Positions 24,296 to 33,004 are shown, counted from the stretch's first letter. The stretch is 34,752 bases of DNA from Deltaproteobacteria bacterium UBA6601 (GCA_002433485.1 DJIF01000008.1:1-34752), one strand, 5' to 3'. Notes: a model not told the origin generated them from the letters alone. Numbers and translations are program-made.

Positions 24296-26284
24296 TCAAG
24301 CGACCCGGTCGGCGTCTGGAGCCTCCTGCTTCGCAGCAACCAGCGGCTGGTTCAGCTCGATCCTCTCGGTCCGGCGACCACTGGTCAGGTCGGTACCAAA
24401 CTCACGCTGCATGGCCGGCAGTTCATCCAAAGAGGCCACCGGGGGAAAAGGTTCGACCCTATCCATGAGCTCACGAGCCAGGGCGCTTGCTGCCTTGTCG
24501 TTATTGTGCGAGATGGCACGCATGCGCGAGTCAACCCGGACTCGAGACTCCTTGAGATAGTGCAGCGCGGTGTTGAGGTCCTCATTGCGGCCAGCCCTGA
24601 GCTCGGTCTGTGCCCGAGCTGCGACCAGCGCCATGACCGCCAGTTCAGTCCCCACATCAACCACCCGCGCCAGAATCAGCTGCCGCATCTCCAGCTTGGG
24701 CCCCTGAAACAGCATCTGGTGGAACAGCATCCTGGCCAGCTTGCGGCAGCGGCTGTCGATCCAACGCATCTCGGCGCGCAGCGGACCCGAGAATCGAGCG
24801 AAAGAGCGGAGCAAACCTCCCAGCAACAACTTGGGATACCAGATGCTGTAGAACAGGCCGCACTTCGCCACCGTGGCCAACTTGGCGCTCAACGAGGAGC
24901 GCGGATCAAACAGCGCGCCGGCCATGCGCAGGTGCTTGTCGAGAGCCTCACGGGCGAGGAACAGGTGCATAATCTGCGTAGTACCTTCGACGATCCGATT
25001 GATGCGCGAGTCGCGCATGCTCCGCTCCACCGGAATGGGTTGTTCGCCACGGCGCTGCAGCGAATCAGCGGTCTCATAGCCGCGACCACCACGCAACTGC
25101 ATGACCAGATCCGCGACCTCCCAGCCGCGTTCGCTGTTAAACAGCTTGGCGGCGGCGGCTTCCATGCGAATGTCGGTATCCCCCTGATCCGACAGCGCGG
25201 CACCGTAGCGGGCAATGGTGTCCATGGCGTAGGAGGTCGAGGTAATCCGCGCAAGCATCTCGGCGCCCGCCTCGTGCTTGCCGATCACCTTGCCCCACTG
25301 GTGGCGACTCTTGGCCCAGCGAGCAACCTCGTGGCTGGCGCTGATGCCATTGGCAGCTGCCATCGCAGGAATCCCCAGCCGACCGTCGTTGAGGGTGGTA
25401 AGTGCCAGGCGCAAGCCCTTGCCTTCACCCCACAGCAGGTTCTCGGCGGGCACCTTGACGTCAGTGAAGCGGAGGATGCCGTTCTCGATCCCGCGCAGTC
25501 CCTGGAAGTTGCAGCGGTGCAGGACCTCGATTCCAGGATCTTTAGTCTCAACGATAAAGGCCGAGATACGGTTCACCTCGCGGCTACCACGCTTATCGAC
25601 GCCAGTCTTGGCCATCACCACCAGCAGGTCGGCAAAGTTGCCATTGGTGCACCACAGCTTGTAGCCATTCAGAGTCCAGGTCTTGCCGTCCTCACTAAGG
25701 GTGGCAGTGGTGGACATGTTGGCCGGATCTGAGCCGACCTCCGGCTCGGTCAAAGCAAAGGCTGAGACTGCTCCATTGGCCAGCATGGGCATGTACTTCT
25801 GCTTCTGCGCTTCGGTTCCGAACAGCTTGAGGGGCTGGGGGACACCGATGCTCTGATGCCCAGAAAGGGTCGCGGCAGTGGACGAGCAGTAGTGACAAAT
25901 GACACTCAAGACCCGCATGTAGTTGGTCTGGCTGAGGCCAAGGCCACCGTACTCTTTGGGGATCTTGATGCCCCACAGACCCAGCTCATTAAGCCCCTTA
26001 AAGACATGGGCGGGAATACGCTGATCCCGATCGATAGCCTCACCATCCAGGTTCTCCTCTGCCCAGGCACGCACCTTCTCACAGATCTCATCACCGATCA
26101 GCCGATCCGCCTGATCCTGCTCTGGAAAGGGCAAGATCATCGACTGGTCTAACTCGCCCATAAAGATCGAAGCCATGTAGGACTTGCTCTTCCAGTCGAG
26201 TTCACGGCTCGCCTCGGCAACCGCGATGGATGCGTCTTCGGCTTCTGAACGGTTCTTGTTCTCGATGATCTGCGCTTCAGTCAT
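24296..26284 (-). CDS. Acyl-CoA dehydrogenase, long form
   Basis: This 662-residue FAD-dependent dehydrogenase performs the first oxidation step of fatty acyl-CoA beta-oxidation. ATG 26284 has a good AAGGAAG ribosome site. Family landmarks are AFALTEPEVGSDPANM (175-190), GYKLWCTNG (207-215), the middle beta domain to about 280, WGKVIGKHEA (330-339), RGGRGYE (398-404) and IVEGTTQIMH with the likely catalytic base Glu433. The N-terminal ~60 residues and the C-terminal ~200 residues exceed the 380-residue short-chain type and fit the VLCAD/ACAD9-like size class, whose extra C-terminal domain is membrane associated. The C-terminal extension is helical and Arg-rich. Promoter and palindrome upstream suggest control by a TetR-like regulator. 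Confidence 0.96.
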   Translation of the reverse strand: MTEAQIIENKNRSEAEDASIAVAEASRELDWKSKSYMASIFMGELDQSMILPFPEQDQADRLIGDEICEKVRAWAEENLDGEAIDRDQRIPAHVFKGLNELGLWGIKIPKEYGGLGLSQTNYMRVLSVICHYCSSTAATLSGHQSIGVPQPLKLFGTEAQKQKYMPMLANGAVSAFALTEPEVGSDPANMSTTATLSEDGKTWTLNGYKLWCTNGNFADLLVVMAKTGVDKRGSREVNRISAFIVETKDPGIEVLHRCNFQGLRGIENGILRFTDVKVPAENLLWGEGKGLRLALTTLNDGRLGIPAMAAANGISASHEVARWAKSRHQWGKVIGKHEAGAEMLARITSTSYAMDTIARYGAALSDQGDTDIRMEAAAAKLFNSERGWEVADLVMQLRGGRGYETADSLQRRGEQPIPVERSMRDSRINRIVEGTTQIMHLFLAREALDKHLRMAGALFDPRSSLSAKLATVAKCGLFYSIWYPKLLLGGLLRSFARFSGPLRAEMRWIDSRCRKLARMLFHQMLFQGPKLEMRQLILARVVDVGTELAVMALVAARAQTELRAGRNEDLNTALHYLKESRVRVDSRMRAISHNNDKAASALARELMDRVEPFPPVASLDELPAMQREFGTDLTSGRRTERIELNQPLVAAKQEAPDADRVA

Positions 26285-26324
26285 GGCTTCCTTTGATGAG
26301 ATTCACCGGGTTCCGGAGAAAAAA

Positions 26325-26338
26325 TGAATGGTCATTCA
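26325..26338. promoter_or_regulatory. Palindromic operator in front of the acyl-CoA dehydrogenase
   Basis: TGAATG-GT-CATTCA has exact 6-base arms. It begins just downstream of the predicted transcription start of the dehydrogenase gene, a typical repressor position. It resembles TGAATG...CATTCA sites of TetR-type fatty-acid regulators such as Bacillus FadR. No TetR gene is in the window. Confidence 0.6.
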
Positions 26339-26347
26339 GTGCAGCGA

Positions 26348-26376
26348 TTTGTAGAGGTTAAGGGCCACTTCGTCAA
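26348..26376 (-). promoter_or_regulatory. Sigma-70-like promoter of the acyl-CoA dehydrogenase
   Basis: On the minus strand TTGACG (complement of 26371-26376), a 17-base spacer and TACAAA (complement of 26348-26353). The expected start is near 26341, immediately before the palindrome at 26325-26338, leaving a leader of about 57 bases. Confidence 0.65.
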
Positions 26377-26419
26377 GTTTCAGAAGACCGAAGGCAGCCC
26401 CCCCCGGAAGGCATCGATG

Positions 26420-26429
26420 GCGCTATCCT
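26420..26429 (+). promoter_or_regulatory. -10-like element six bases before a GTG start
   Basis: GCGCTATCCT is identical to 19886-19895. TATCCT (26424-26429) is followed by six bases and then GTG 26436, so transcription would begin at the start codon. No -35 is recognisable 17 bases upstream. Confidence 0.4.
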
Positions 26430-26435
26430 CTGGCG

Positions 26436-27977
26436 GTGGAAGACACCACCTCCTGGCCACTTTGGACCCAGTCCATCCTGGTCGTCATCACCGTGCTGCT
26501 GAGCTGGCAACTTCGCAGCAGCTTGCGCGGACTGCTGCGGCTACCCCGCAGTAGCATCGCCCTGTGCCTGCTGGCACCCTTACTGGTCGCCTGGCTGCTG
26601 CCGCAGAGTAGCTACCACTTCGCCGGACACGAAGGTAGCTACGGAACGGCGCTGCTCGGCCAACCAGTTGCTCGTGACGACCTGTTCTCCTACGGCACGA
26701 TGCCGCTGCCCATGGGGTTAAGCTGGCTGCTGGGCAAGCTGGCACCCGGGGAAGCAGCCCAACAACTGTGGCTCGCTGCCAATCGCCTGGCCCTTGCGCC
26801 AGCCATGCTGTTCATTGCGGCCATCAGCGCCGAGCTGGCAACAACAATGGGCGCCAGCGCTCGGGGTAGAGCAGCTGCCAGCCTGCTGGCTGTATCGCTG
26901 TGCCTGGCCAGCGCGCCGTTGGCCGGCTGGTCCGCGACAGGCTACTTCCTCGCTCCTGCCTTAGCCCTGGGCGGTGCTGCCACCCTGTGCGCCCTACGCG
27001 GCCTGCCCTATCTGGCCCTGACCTGGGCGGCGCTGGCACTTGGATCACGGATGGAGCTGGGCCCGGTTCTACTGGTTGTGCTGGCCCTGGTACCCAGCAA
27101 GCGTTGGCGCGAAGCGTTGAGGCAACCCCGCCCACTACTGCGCTGGCTCAGCCCATTGCTCGCCTGTCTGCAGATCTGGCTGCTGTCGAGGAAGAGCGCG
27201 CGGCTGCCGGTCGACTCATTCACCCTGGATAGCTCCATCGTCCTGGAGAACCTCCTCAACATCCCCCTTGGTGGAGCCCTGTTCCAGCCCCCGGCCCTGC
27301 TGATGACGGCCGCCGCAATCGCCTTGTTTCGCAGCGACCTGCTAAGCGTATCTGCGGCCCGGGTATTTGGCGCCGCCGCACTGGTAGCGCTGCTCCAGCC
27401 ACTGTCGCTCATTGATGTAGGCGCACGCCACTTTCTGCCCGCACTGCTGGTCTGGCTACCGCTGGTGAGCGCAACCCTGACCAGCCGGCACAGCTGCGGA
27501 ACCATCACCAACCGGCTCCGCTGGGCCCTTTGCAGTGCGACTCTGCTGCTACTCGTCAGCGCAGCATTCGGCGAATACCAGGACCTCCAGCACCGCTACT
27601 GCAATGGCCAGGACGGCTACCTTGAACGCTGGATTCAGACCGCTGATCGAGGACAGCGCGGCGGCATCAATGAGCTGCTTGAGCCCTCAGGATGCTACGT
27701 CGTCATGCCGGGCGGCGAGCAGATCTGGAAGGGAGCCTCTGAAAGTGGCGATGTCCGCGAGATTCACAACGGTGTGCTGGCCCTTCGCGAAGGTCAATGC
27801 GTACGCTGGGCCTTCGCTGGCGAGGTGGAATTCAGCGGCTCAGCCAGCGCCGAGCGGGTGGACCGCGCCATCTCGACCCTCGGTCTGGTCCCCATTGGCT
27901 GGCTGGACCCGCCACCACAGGGCCAACGACCCTGGCTGTTGTTCGGCGCTGAGCCCAGAGAGGCCCGACTGCACTGA
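26436..27977 (+). CDS. GT-C-like polytopic membrane protein, probable glycosyltransferase
   Basis: This 513-residue protein starts at GTG 26436. About ten hydrophobic segments run from residue 11 to about 375, and a soluble C-terminal region of about 130 residues follows. The first large loop, HFAGHEGSYGTALLGQPVARDDLF, has the acidic and His-rich look of GT-C glycosyltransferases. Otherwise the family assignment rests on topology and on the resemblance in build to the protein at 18128-19744. The C-terminal domain contains GQDGYLERWIQTADRG and a Cys in SGCYVVMPGG. The stop overlaps the start of the MATE transporter (TGATG), so the two are coupled and may handle the same lipid-linked or exported molecule. 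Function is inferred only. Confidence 0.75.
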   Translation: MEDTTSWPLWTQSILVVITVLLSWQLRSSLRGLLRLPRSSIALCLLAPLLVAWLLPQSSYHFAGHEGSYGTALLGQPVARDDLFSYGTMPLPMGLSWLLGKLAPGEAAQQLWLAANRLALAPAMLFIAAISAELATTMGASARGRAAASLLAVSLCLASAPLAGWSATGYFLAPALALGGAATLCALRGLPYLALTWAALALGSRMELGPVLLVVLALVPSKRWREALRQPRPLLRWLSPLLACLQIWLLSRKSARLPVDSFTLDSSIVLENLLNIPLGGALFQPPALLMTAAAIALFRSDLLSVSAARVFGAAALVALLQPLSLIDVGARHFLPALLVWLPLVSATLTSRHSCGTITNRLRWALCSATLLLLVSAAFGEYQDLQHRYCNGQDGYLERWIQTADRGQRGGINELLEPSGCYVVMPGGEQIWKGASESGDVREIHNGVLALREGQCVRWAFAGEVEFSGSASAERVDRAISTLGLVPIGWLDPPPQGQRPWLLFGAEPREARLH

Positions 27978-29353
27978 TGGGGGAACTTAGAGAGTTGTGG
28001 AAGCTGGCGCTGCCCATCATCATCTCACAGGTGGGCTTCTTCGGCATGGGTCTGGTCGACACCCTGGTGGTCGGACCAATGGGTCCTGAGGCGCTGTCAT
28101 CACTGGCGCTCGGCAACACCTTCTACTTCGGCGTAATGATCCTCGGCGTCGGGCTGATGATGGGCCTCGACCCCTGGGTCAGCCAGGCCTACGGTGCCAA
28201 GCGCCTGGACCGCTGTAGCCAGGGTCTGGTGCAGGGCTGCTGGTTGGCAGTCATCGCAACTCCGCCACTGATCGCGGCGATGTCAGCGCTGCCCTGGCTG
28301 CTGGATCAGGGCGGCTACGACCCGAACATGCTGGTTCTGGCTCGGGAATACCTGGACCCACTGCGCTGGGCGGTGCTGCCAGGGCTGCTGTTCGCCACCT
28401 ACAAGAGCTACATCTCAGCCGTAAGCATCACCCGCCCGCTGCTGTGGGTGGCGCTCCTCGCCAACATCATCAACCTCATCTGCGATCTATGGTTCATCGA
28501 AGGCGGCCTGGGCCTGGAACCGCTGGGGGTCACCGGAGTGGCCTGGTCAACGACCCTATGTCGCTGGGTGATGTTCCTGCCGCTGTTCCTGCTGGTCCGT
28601 TATGGAGCCACCTTTAAGCGCTTTCCAAGGGTCTCCCGCAGGCCTTCCCCCGAGCTCCTCCGCAAGCTCAGCGCCATCGGCCTGCCGGTCGGCCTGCAGT
28701 ACCTCGCTGAAGTGGGCTGCTTCAGCACTGCCACCGTGTTGCTGGGCATCAAGGGCTCGACCTACCTGGCCGCCCACCAGGTGGCCCTCAACATCGCAGC
28801 GCTATTCTTCATGGTAGCGCTATCGCTGGGAGCAGCAGGCTCAGTTCGAGTCGGCCAGCAACTGGGCGCCGGCGACCTGCCGGGAATGCGCCGCGCCGGC
28901 TGGACCGCGCTCGGTTCCGGTCTGATCTACGCCCTGCTGTCCACCGCCACAATCCTGCTCTTTGCCAGTGAGCTGGTCGGCCTGTATCGAGTCGATAGTG
29001 AGGTGGCCACCATCGCAATCCGCTTCCTGGGGGTGGCAGCCATCTTCCAGCTGGGCGACTCCATCCAGGCGGTGGCGGTTGGCATCCTGCGCGGTCTGGC
29101 CGACACCCGGGTGCCGCTGATGCTAATCCTCGCCAGCTACTGGCTGGTGGCGATTCCCATGGGGGTGCTGGGAGCCTTCCTCCTCAACGACGACGCGATT
29201 TGGGTCTGGTACGGACTGGCGACTGGCCTGTGTCTGGTCGCCTCGCTGCTGGTAGGCCGCTTCACCTACATGGCAAAGCGCGTCCGCTCGTCCCTGCTAA
29301 CGGAAACCATCAGTCAGAGCCACCCAGCTCTGGAAGCGTTCAAGGAGCCCTGA
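27977..29353 (+). CDS. MATE-family transporter
   Basis: This 458-residue protein is the usual length of a MATE antiporter and has twelve hydrophobic segments. The first helix pair carries LWKLALPIIISQVGFFGMGLVDTLVVGPMG, followed by LALGNTFYF and GLDPWVSQAYGAKR, the classic N-lobe MATE pattern. The equivalent C-lobe repeat begins at KLSAIGLPVGLQYLAEVGCF and contains TYLAAHQVALNIAALFFM and SVRVGQQLGAGD. Members export cationic drugs or metabolites in exchange for Na+ or H+. Substrate is unknown. Its ATG shares one base with the stop of the upstream membrane protein. It converges on the YqeY gene with six bases between. Confidence 0.95.
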   Translation: MGELRELWKLALPIIISQVGFFGMGLVDTLVVGPMGPEALSSLALGNTFYFGVMILGVGLMMGLDPWVSQAYGAKRLDRCSQGLVQGCWLAVIATPPLIAAMSALPWLLDQGGYDPNMLVLAREYLDPLRWAVLPGLLFATYKSYISAVSITRPLLWVALLANIINLICDLWFIEGGLGLEPLGVTGVAWSTTLCRWVMFLPLFLLVRYGATFKRFPRVSRRPSPELLRKLSAIGLPVGLQYLAEVGCFSTATVLLGIKGSTYLAAHQVALNIAALFFMVALSLGAAGSVRVGQQLGAGDLPGMRRAGWTALGSGLIYALLSTATILLFASELVGLYRVDSEVATIAIRFLGVAAIFQLGDSIQAVAVGILRGLADTRVPLMLILASYWLVAIPMGVLGAFLLNDDAIWVWYGLATGLCLVASLLVGRFTYMAKRVRSSLLTETISQSHPALEAFKEP

Positions 29354-29359
29354 GCAGGC

Positions 29360-29782
29360 TCAGCTCAGGCCAAGCTCCTGGCCGATGCGCCGGACCAGAG
29401 CAGGATCTACCTTGCCCTTGTGGCTCTTCATGACCGCTCCCATAAACATGCCGATGTTGCGGGCACCTTCGGCAAGGGGAGCGACCAGTTCACGAGTCGC
29501 GGCCTCATCCAACAACTGTGGCATATAGGGTTCAAGGAGCTGAATCTCGGCCCGGTAGCGTGCTGCAACTTCGCCATCGCCCATCTGCTCAAGCGCCGAA
29601 CGCAGGGTCTTCACATAGGCCGCCACCAATGACCGCTCGCTGGCTTCGGTAAAACCCTTGAAGCTGGCACCCTTCTCCTCTTCAAGGAAACGGGCCAGAA
29701 CTCCGGTCAGTAAAGACCGAGTCTCCTTATCACCGGCCTTCAACGCCTTGATCGACTGTGCCTTGAGCTGCTCGCGAATCAT
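29360..29782 (-). CDS. yqeY: GatB/YqeY domain protein
   Basis: This 140-residue protein has the typical YqeY length and sequence order: a helical start (REQLKAQSIKALKAGDKETRSLLTGVLARFLEEEKG), AEIQLLEPYMPQLLDEAATRELV, and the closing GxFMGAVMKSHKGKVDPALVRRIGQE. ATG 29782 is chosen because GGAGGAAG directly precedes it; the frame stays open upstream but without protein-like sequence. The domain is shared with the tRNA-binding tail of the GatB amidotransferase subunit and is thought to bind tRNA. The free-standing form has no established function. The symbol follows the family name. Confidence 0.92.
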   Translation of the reverse strand: MIREQLKAQSIKALKAGDKETRSLLTGVLARFLEEEKGASFKGFTEASERSLVAAYVKTLRSALEQMGDGEVAARYRAEIQLLEPYMPQLLDEAATRELVAPLAEGARNIGMFMGAVMKSHKGKVDPALVRRIGQELGLS

Positions 29783-29901
29783 GCTTCCTCCGCTGAGTTG
29801 ATGGGCGAGCAGAATAATCGCGGTTGGGCGCAGGCGCCAGCCGCCGCCCATTCGCAGCGGACAGCAAACCCCTGCCAACCGCGCCAAAGCTGAGCTGTGC
29901 G

Positions 29902-29907
29902 TACAAT
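29902..29907 (+). promoter_or_regulatory. -10-like TACAAT seven bases before a GTG start
   Basis: TACAAT matches the consensus -10 at five of six positions and ends seven bases before GTG 29915. It overlaps the alternative starts at 29897 and 29906, arguing that translation begins at 29915 on a leaderless transcript. No clear -35 is present. The divergent gap 29783-29914 otherwise holds only the YqeY ribosome site. Confidence 0.4.
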
Positions 29908-29914
29908 GCCCTAC

Positions 29915-31057
29915 GTGACCGAACAAGACACCAGCGCCTGCTCTGACCCCGGAGCCAGGGCAGCGCCCCAAACAAGCGGCCTTCGAGAGCCGATTCAGGC
30001 CGTCGTTGAAGCCGCCGCAAGACTGTGGGAGCCGCTGCCCAATCGCCCGGAGATGGCGGTGCCGATCAACCAGGAAGGAATCCGAGCGGTGCAGACCGCC
30101 ATTAGCTCAGCTCGATCCAGCGGACCCCTGAGCGATGAAGAGAAAGAGCTCATCGAACGCTTTGAAGCAAGCCTGCGATGGGCAGCCCGCAACAGCTTCG
30201 CCGGGGACCTTGCGACCCCCTGCGGCGCCCTGCTTATTGCAGCAGTGCTGGCCTGGAACAGCTGGCAAGCTGCCGCCCCAGCCCTCAGTCCAGCCCTCGG
30301 AGCCGCACTGTTGCTGGCAGTCCATGGGCTGGCCTGGCCAGTACTCGCCCGACGCCAGCAGGCCGAACTGATGGGCCGCTATCTCAAGGGCCAACACAGC
30401 ATTGACGAGCGACTGGTGCGCTGGCTACTGAGCAAAGGGCCCCTCGCCTACAGCGCGGCAACGGTCCTGCGCGCGCTGCTCTATGGGGCTCTGATCCCGG
30501 CGCGCGCCGCCCTGCATCTACTGGCTGGCAGGCGCTACGCTGCACTAGCCGGGCTGCTGGTACTCAATACCATCGCCGCAGTGGAGTTCGCCACCATGCA
30601 GCCCCCGACTCCAGTGGCGCAACCTGAGCCACTGCCAGCGGCCATCGACGTGTTCGGCAGCGAAGTATCCCTGGACGCTCCGCTAAGGGACATGCCGGCC
30701 CAGGCAACAGCCGACGGCGCGGGCGGCTGGCAGTTCGCCAGCGGTGACCAGCGCCATGGCCACCACGCGCAGCTGTTCGCCACCAAAGCAGGCTTTGCCA
30801 GCTGCCAGATCAAGGCCTGGGCGCCAGCAGAAAAAGCCGCAGAGAGCACTTCTCTAAGGCGCTATGAGCAGTCCATGACTGCCATCGACCAACGCTGGGG
30901 GCCGGCCCAATCCGAACACCACGAAGATGGACTGCAACAAGGCTGCAAGACCCGCAAAGTCCGCTACCAACTGGCAGGACGCGGCCTGGGTCTGCAAGAT
31001 GTGCGCTGCAGCGCTGCTGGCATGGAGCGACGCTCTGCAACCCTCTCTGCCAACTAA
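29915..31057 (+). CDS. Membrane protein of unknown function
   Basis: This is 380 residues from GTG 29915 (GTG 29897 and ATG 29906 would add six or three residues). Residues to about 95 are cytoplasmic and helical (AVVEAAARLWEPLPNRPEM, LSDEEKELIERFEASLRWAARN). Four hydrophobic segments follow (TPCGALLIAAVLAW, PALGAALLLAVHGLAW, GPLAYSAATVLRALLYGAL, YAALAGLLVLNTIAAVEF). The outer C-terminal ~150 residues are polar with three Cys residues (FASCQIKAW, QQGCKTRKV, DVRCSAAG). I do not recognise the family. The gene is on the same strand as, and 33 bases before, the PilZ protein, which suggests a shared transcript and perhaps a shared role in envelope signalling. Confidence 0.75.
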   Translation: MTEQDTSACSDPGARAAPQTSGLREPIQAVVEAAARLWEPLPNRPEMAVPINQEGIRAVQTAISSARSSGPLSDEEKELIERFEASLRWAARNSFAGDLATPCGALLIAAVLAWNSWQAAAPALSPALGAALLLAVHGLAWPVLARRQQAELMGRYLKGQHSIDERLVRWLLSKGPLAYSAATVLRALLYGALIPARAALHLLAGRRYAALAGLLVLNTIAAVEFATMQPPTPVAQPEPLPAAIDVFGSEVSLDAPLRDMPAQATADGAGGWQFASGDQRHGHHAQLFATKAGFASCQIKAWAPAEKAAESTSLRRYEQSMTAIDQRWGPAQSEHHEDGLQQGCKTRKVRYQLAGRGLGLQDVRCSAAGMERRSATLSAN

Positions 31058-31090
31058 AGACCGGCCTGATCAAGGACCCGATGACATGGT

Positions 31091-32938
31091 ATGTACATCG
31101 CCATGAGCGGCGGCGCTGATCCCTTTGTACCCATCCAGGTGTTTCGATGCCGCTGTGCCATGCTGCGCGGCGACGACCAGTTTGAAGGCCACCTCAGCCT
31201 CGATGATCGCTTCCTATTCTTCCGCTCGGTGCCTGCTGGCCCCGAGTCCAGGCCCATCGCCTGGGAGCTGCCACGGACCGCCATCGATCAGGTTCGCCTG
31301 AGCGACGACGAATTCTTCCTTGATCTGGAAGTCGGTCCGATCAATCACCGCTTCCGCGGGATTGGCCTCGAGCCCATCTACCAGGAACTGCGCAGCAGCT
31401 CGGCAGGCGCCGATACCAGCGGCCCCGGTGGCGATGACGACGACGCAGCTCTGCTTGAGGGTGCGATCAACCTGTTCGTCAATGCCATGCTCTCGGCCAG
31501 AGGCAGGGTGACGGTAACCAACAGCAAGCTCAGCTTCCGCTCCAGTTCAGAGCTAGAGAAGGGGCTCTGGAAAGACCTCGACCGGGACATCCCCATCAAC
31601 GACATCAGCTCGGTAGAGATGGTCGGGATCCGACGCAAGCTGGTCGTCACCACCCGCGGCGAGCAGCTGGCCTTTGGTGGCGCACTGGCCTCGCGCCTTT
31701 ACGGAGTTCTGCTCGCGGTCCGCGGCGACACGGTCACCATCATGGGCCGCAATCACGTGGTCTTTACCTGGACCGTCTCCCTACAGCGAGGCCCAATTAA
31801 CGTGGCCGGCGAACTGGTAGGTTCAGCGCGGCGCATCCGTTTTGTCCCTTCGGGCCGCATCGACGCCCTGTTTGGCCTGGACCGCAAGCTGGAACTACAG
31901 CTCTATGAGCTCAGTCGGGTTGAGGTTCGCGGGCGGGTGGACAAGCGCCTGGTGCTGACCGCCGGGCAGGAGGAATTCAGCTTCGAGGTGGACGACCCGA
32001 ACGAACGCCTCGAAGACCTCAAAGACTTCCTGCTTGAAATCGAACATGAATTCGAACCGGACATCTCTCGGGACGGAACCAGCATCCGGAACGACTCCAT
32101 CGATGAACTGATCGAAACCTGGCAAGCAAGGCTGCGTTTCCTCGACCCAGCGCAGATGGCGCTCATCGGAGCAGTCCTCGACCTCAGCCGCCCCGGCCGC
32201 GCGCGCAGAGGCTGGCTCGCCATCTACGACCGCAAGGTCCTGTTTCTGCCGATCGGCGAGCCCAGTTCGGGCCAGGTGCCGCTGGTCATCGACGTAGACG
32301 ACATCTCTCGCGCAGCACAGGGCACTGCGCCACCAGAGCACCTGCACCTGGGCATCTCAGGCACCACACTGCGCTTCCTGCCGCGTGGCGGCGACCGCTT
32401 CGCGGAGCGCTTCTGGTCGCTCTGGCAACCACTGGTCGAGGCCGCTACCGCCACCCGCCGCAAGGCCATCCGCGAGCCGTCGCGAGGCTATGGCGACGCC
32501 CAGTCTTTCAATCGCAGGGACGCCTACCGGGCGAGCCTGCCGTCCAGTGCCTACTGCTCGGTCCGTGAGACGGAGGGCGCAGAAGAGCCGCTCTCCTCGC
32601 TGTTCGTCGACCTGGGACCGGAAGGCTGCGCTGTGGTACTCGACCGGGCTCTGGAGGCAGACTGCCAGGTTCAGGTGCAGTTGCCCGACTGGTTGATGGG
32701 TGAACAGGAAGACCCCCAGATCACCGCCGAGACCAGCACCACCATTGCAGTGCCTTGTGGTCCAGTTCCGGGACGGGTCATCTACAGCACCGTCCTACGC
32801 GGCGGCAGAGTCCGACACGGCATTTGCTTTGAGGGCCTCGACCACAAGCAGGACCTGTGGGTGCGGGAGCTCTACATGTTCCTGCAGCGGGAAGAGGTCG
32901 CTAGAGAGCGAGCCGAGACCCCCATCCAGATACCCTGA
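31091..32938 (+). CDS. PilZ protein with four tandem PH/GRAM-like repeats
   Basis: This is 615 residues from ATG 31091; ATG 31103 (MSGGAD) is an alternative. It has no membrane helix. Residues about 17-102, 120-210, 224-318 and 355-450 each follow one pattern. A strand carrying a small 'G.l' or 'GWL' motif is followed by an 'ffr' or 'LFLPIG' strand, then an 'i.i.di..v' strand, a 'l.v.t..g..f.F' hairpin and a closing amphipathic helix (for example LKDFLLEIEHEF and FWSLWQPLVEA). This is the layout of PH/GRAM-like folds. Residues 474-600 are a PilZ domain: RRDAYR supplies the RxxxR c-di-GMP motif and FVDLGPEG the second motif, with Gly in place of the usual Ser. It ends GICFEGLDHKQDLWVRELYMFLQ. 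A c-di-GMP-responsive membrane- or protein-binding scaffold is inferred. Confidence 0.88.
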   Translation: MYIAMSGGADPFVPIQVFRCRCAMLRGDDQFEGHLSLDDRFLFFRSVPAGPESRPIAWELPRTAIDQVRLSDDEFFLDLEVGPINHRFRGIGLEPIYQELRSSSAGADTSGPGGDDDDAALLEGAINLFVNAMLSARGRVTVTNSKLSFRSSSELEKGLWKDLDRDIPINDISSVEMVGIRRKLVVTTRGEQLAFGGALASRLYGVLLAVRGDTVTIMGRNHVVFTWTVSLQRGPINVAGELVGSARRIRFVPSGRIDALFGLDRKLELQLYELSRVEVRGRVDKRLVLTAGQEEFSFEVDDPNERLEDLKDFLLEIEHEFEPDISRDGTSIRNDSIDELIETWQARLRFLDPAQMALIGAVLDLSRPGRARRGWLAIYDRKVLFLPIGEPSSGQVPLVIDVDDISRAAQGTAPPEHLHLGISGTTLRFLPRGGDRFAERFWSLWQPLVEAATATRRKAIREPSRGYGDAQSFNRRDAYRASLPSSAYCSVRETEGAEEPLSSLFVDLGPEGCAVVLDRALEADCQVQVQLPDWLMGEQEDPQITAETSTTIAVPCGPVPGRVIYSTVLRGGRVRHGICFEGLDHKQDLWVRELYMFLQREEVARERAETPIQIP

Positions 32939-33004
32939 CTCGACCAATCGCGCGACCCGATGGCACCGGTTCACTGAGCTACCGGGCGCGAGCCGGAGGA
33001 AGCC

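Noticed and set aside
24506..25732. Plus-strand open frame of 408 codons within the acyl-CoA dehydrogenase
   Set aside because: Opposite strand of an unmistakable enzyme; no recognisable protein features.
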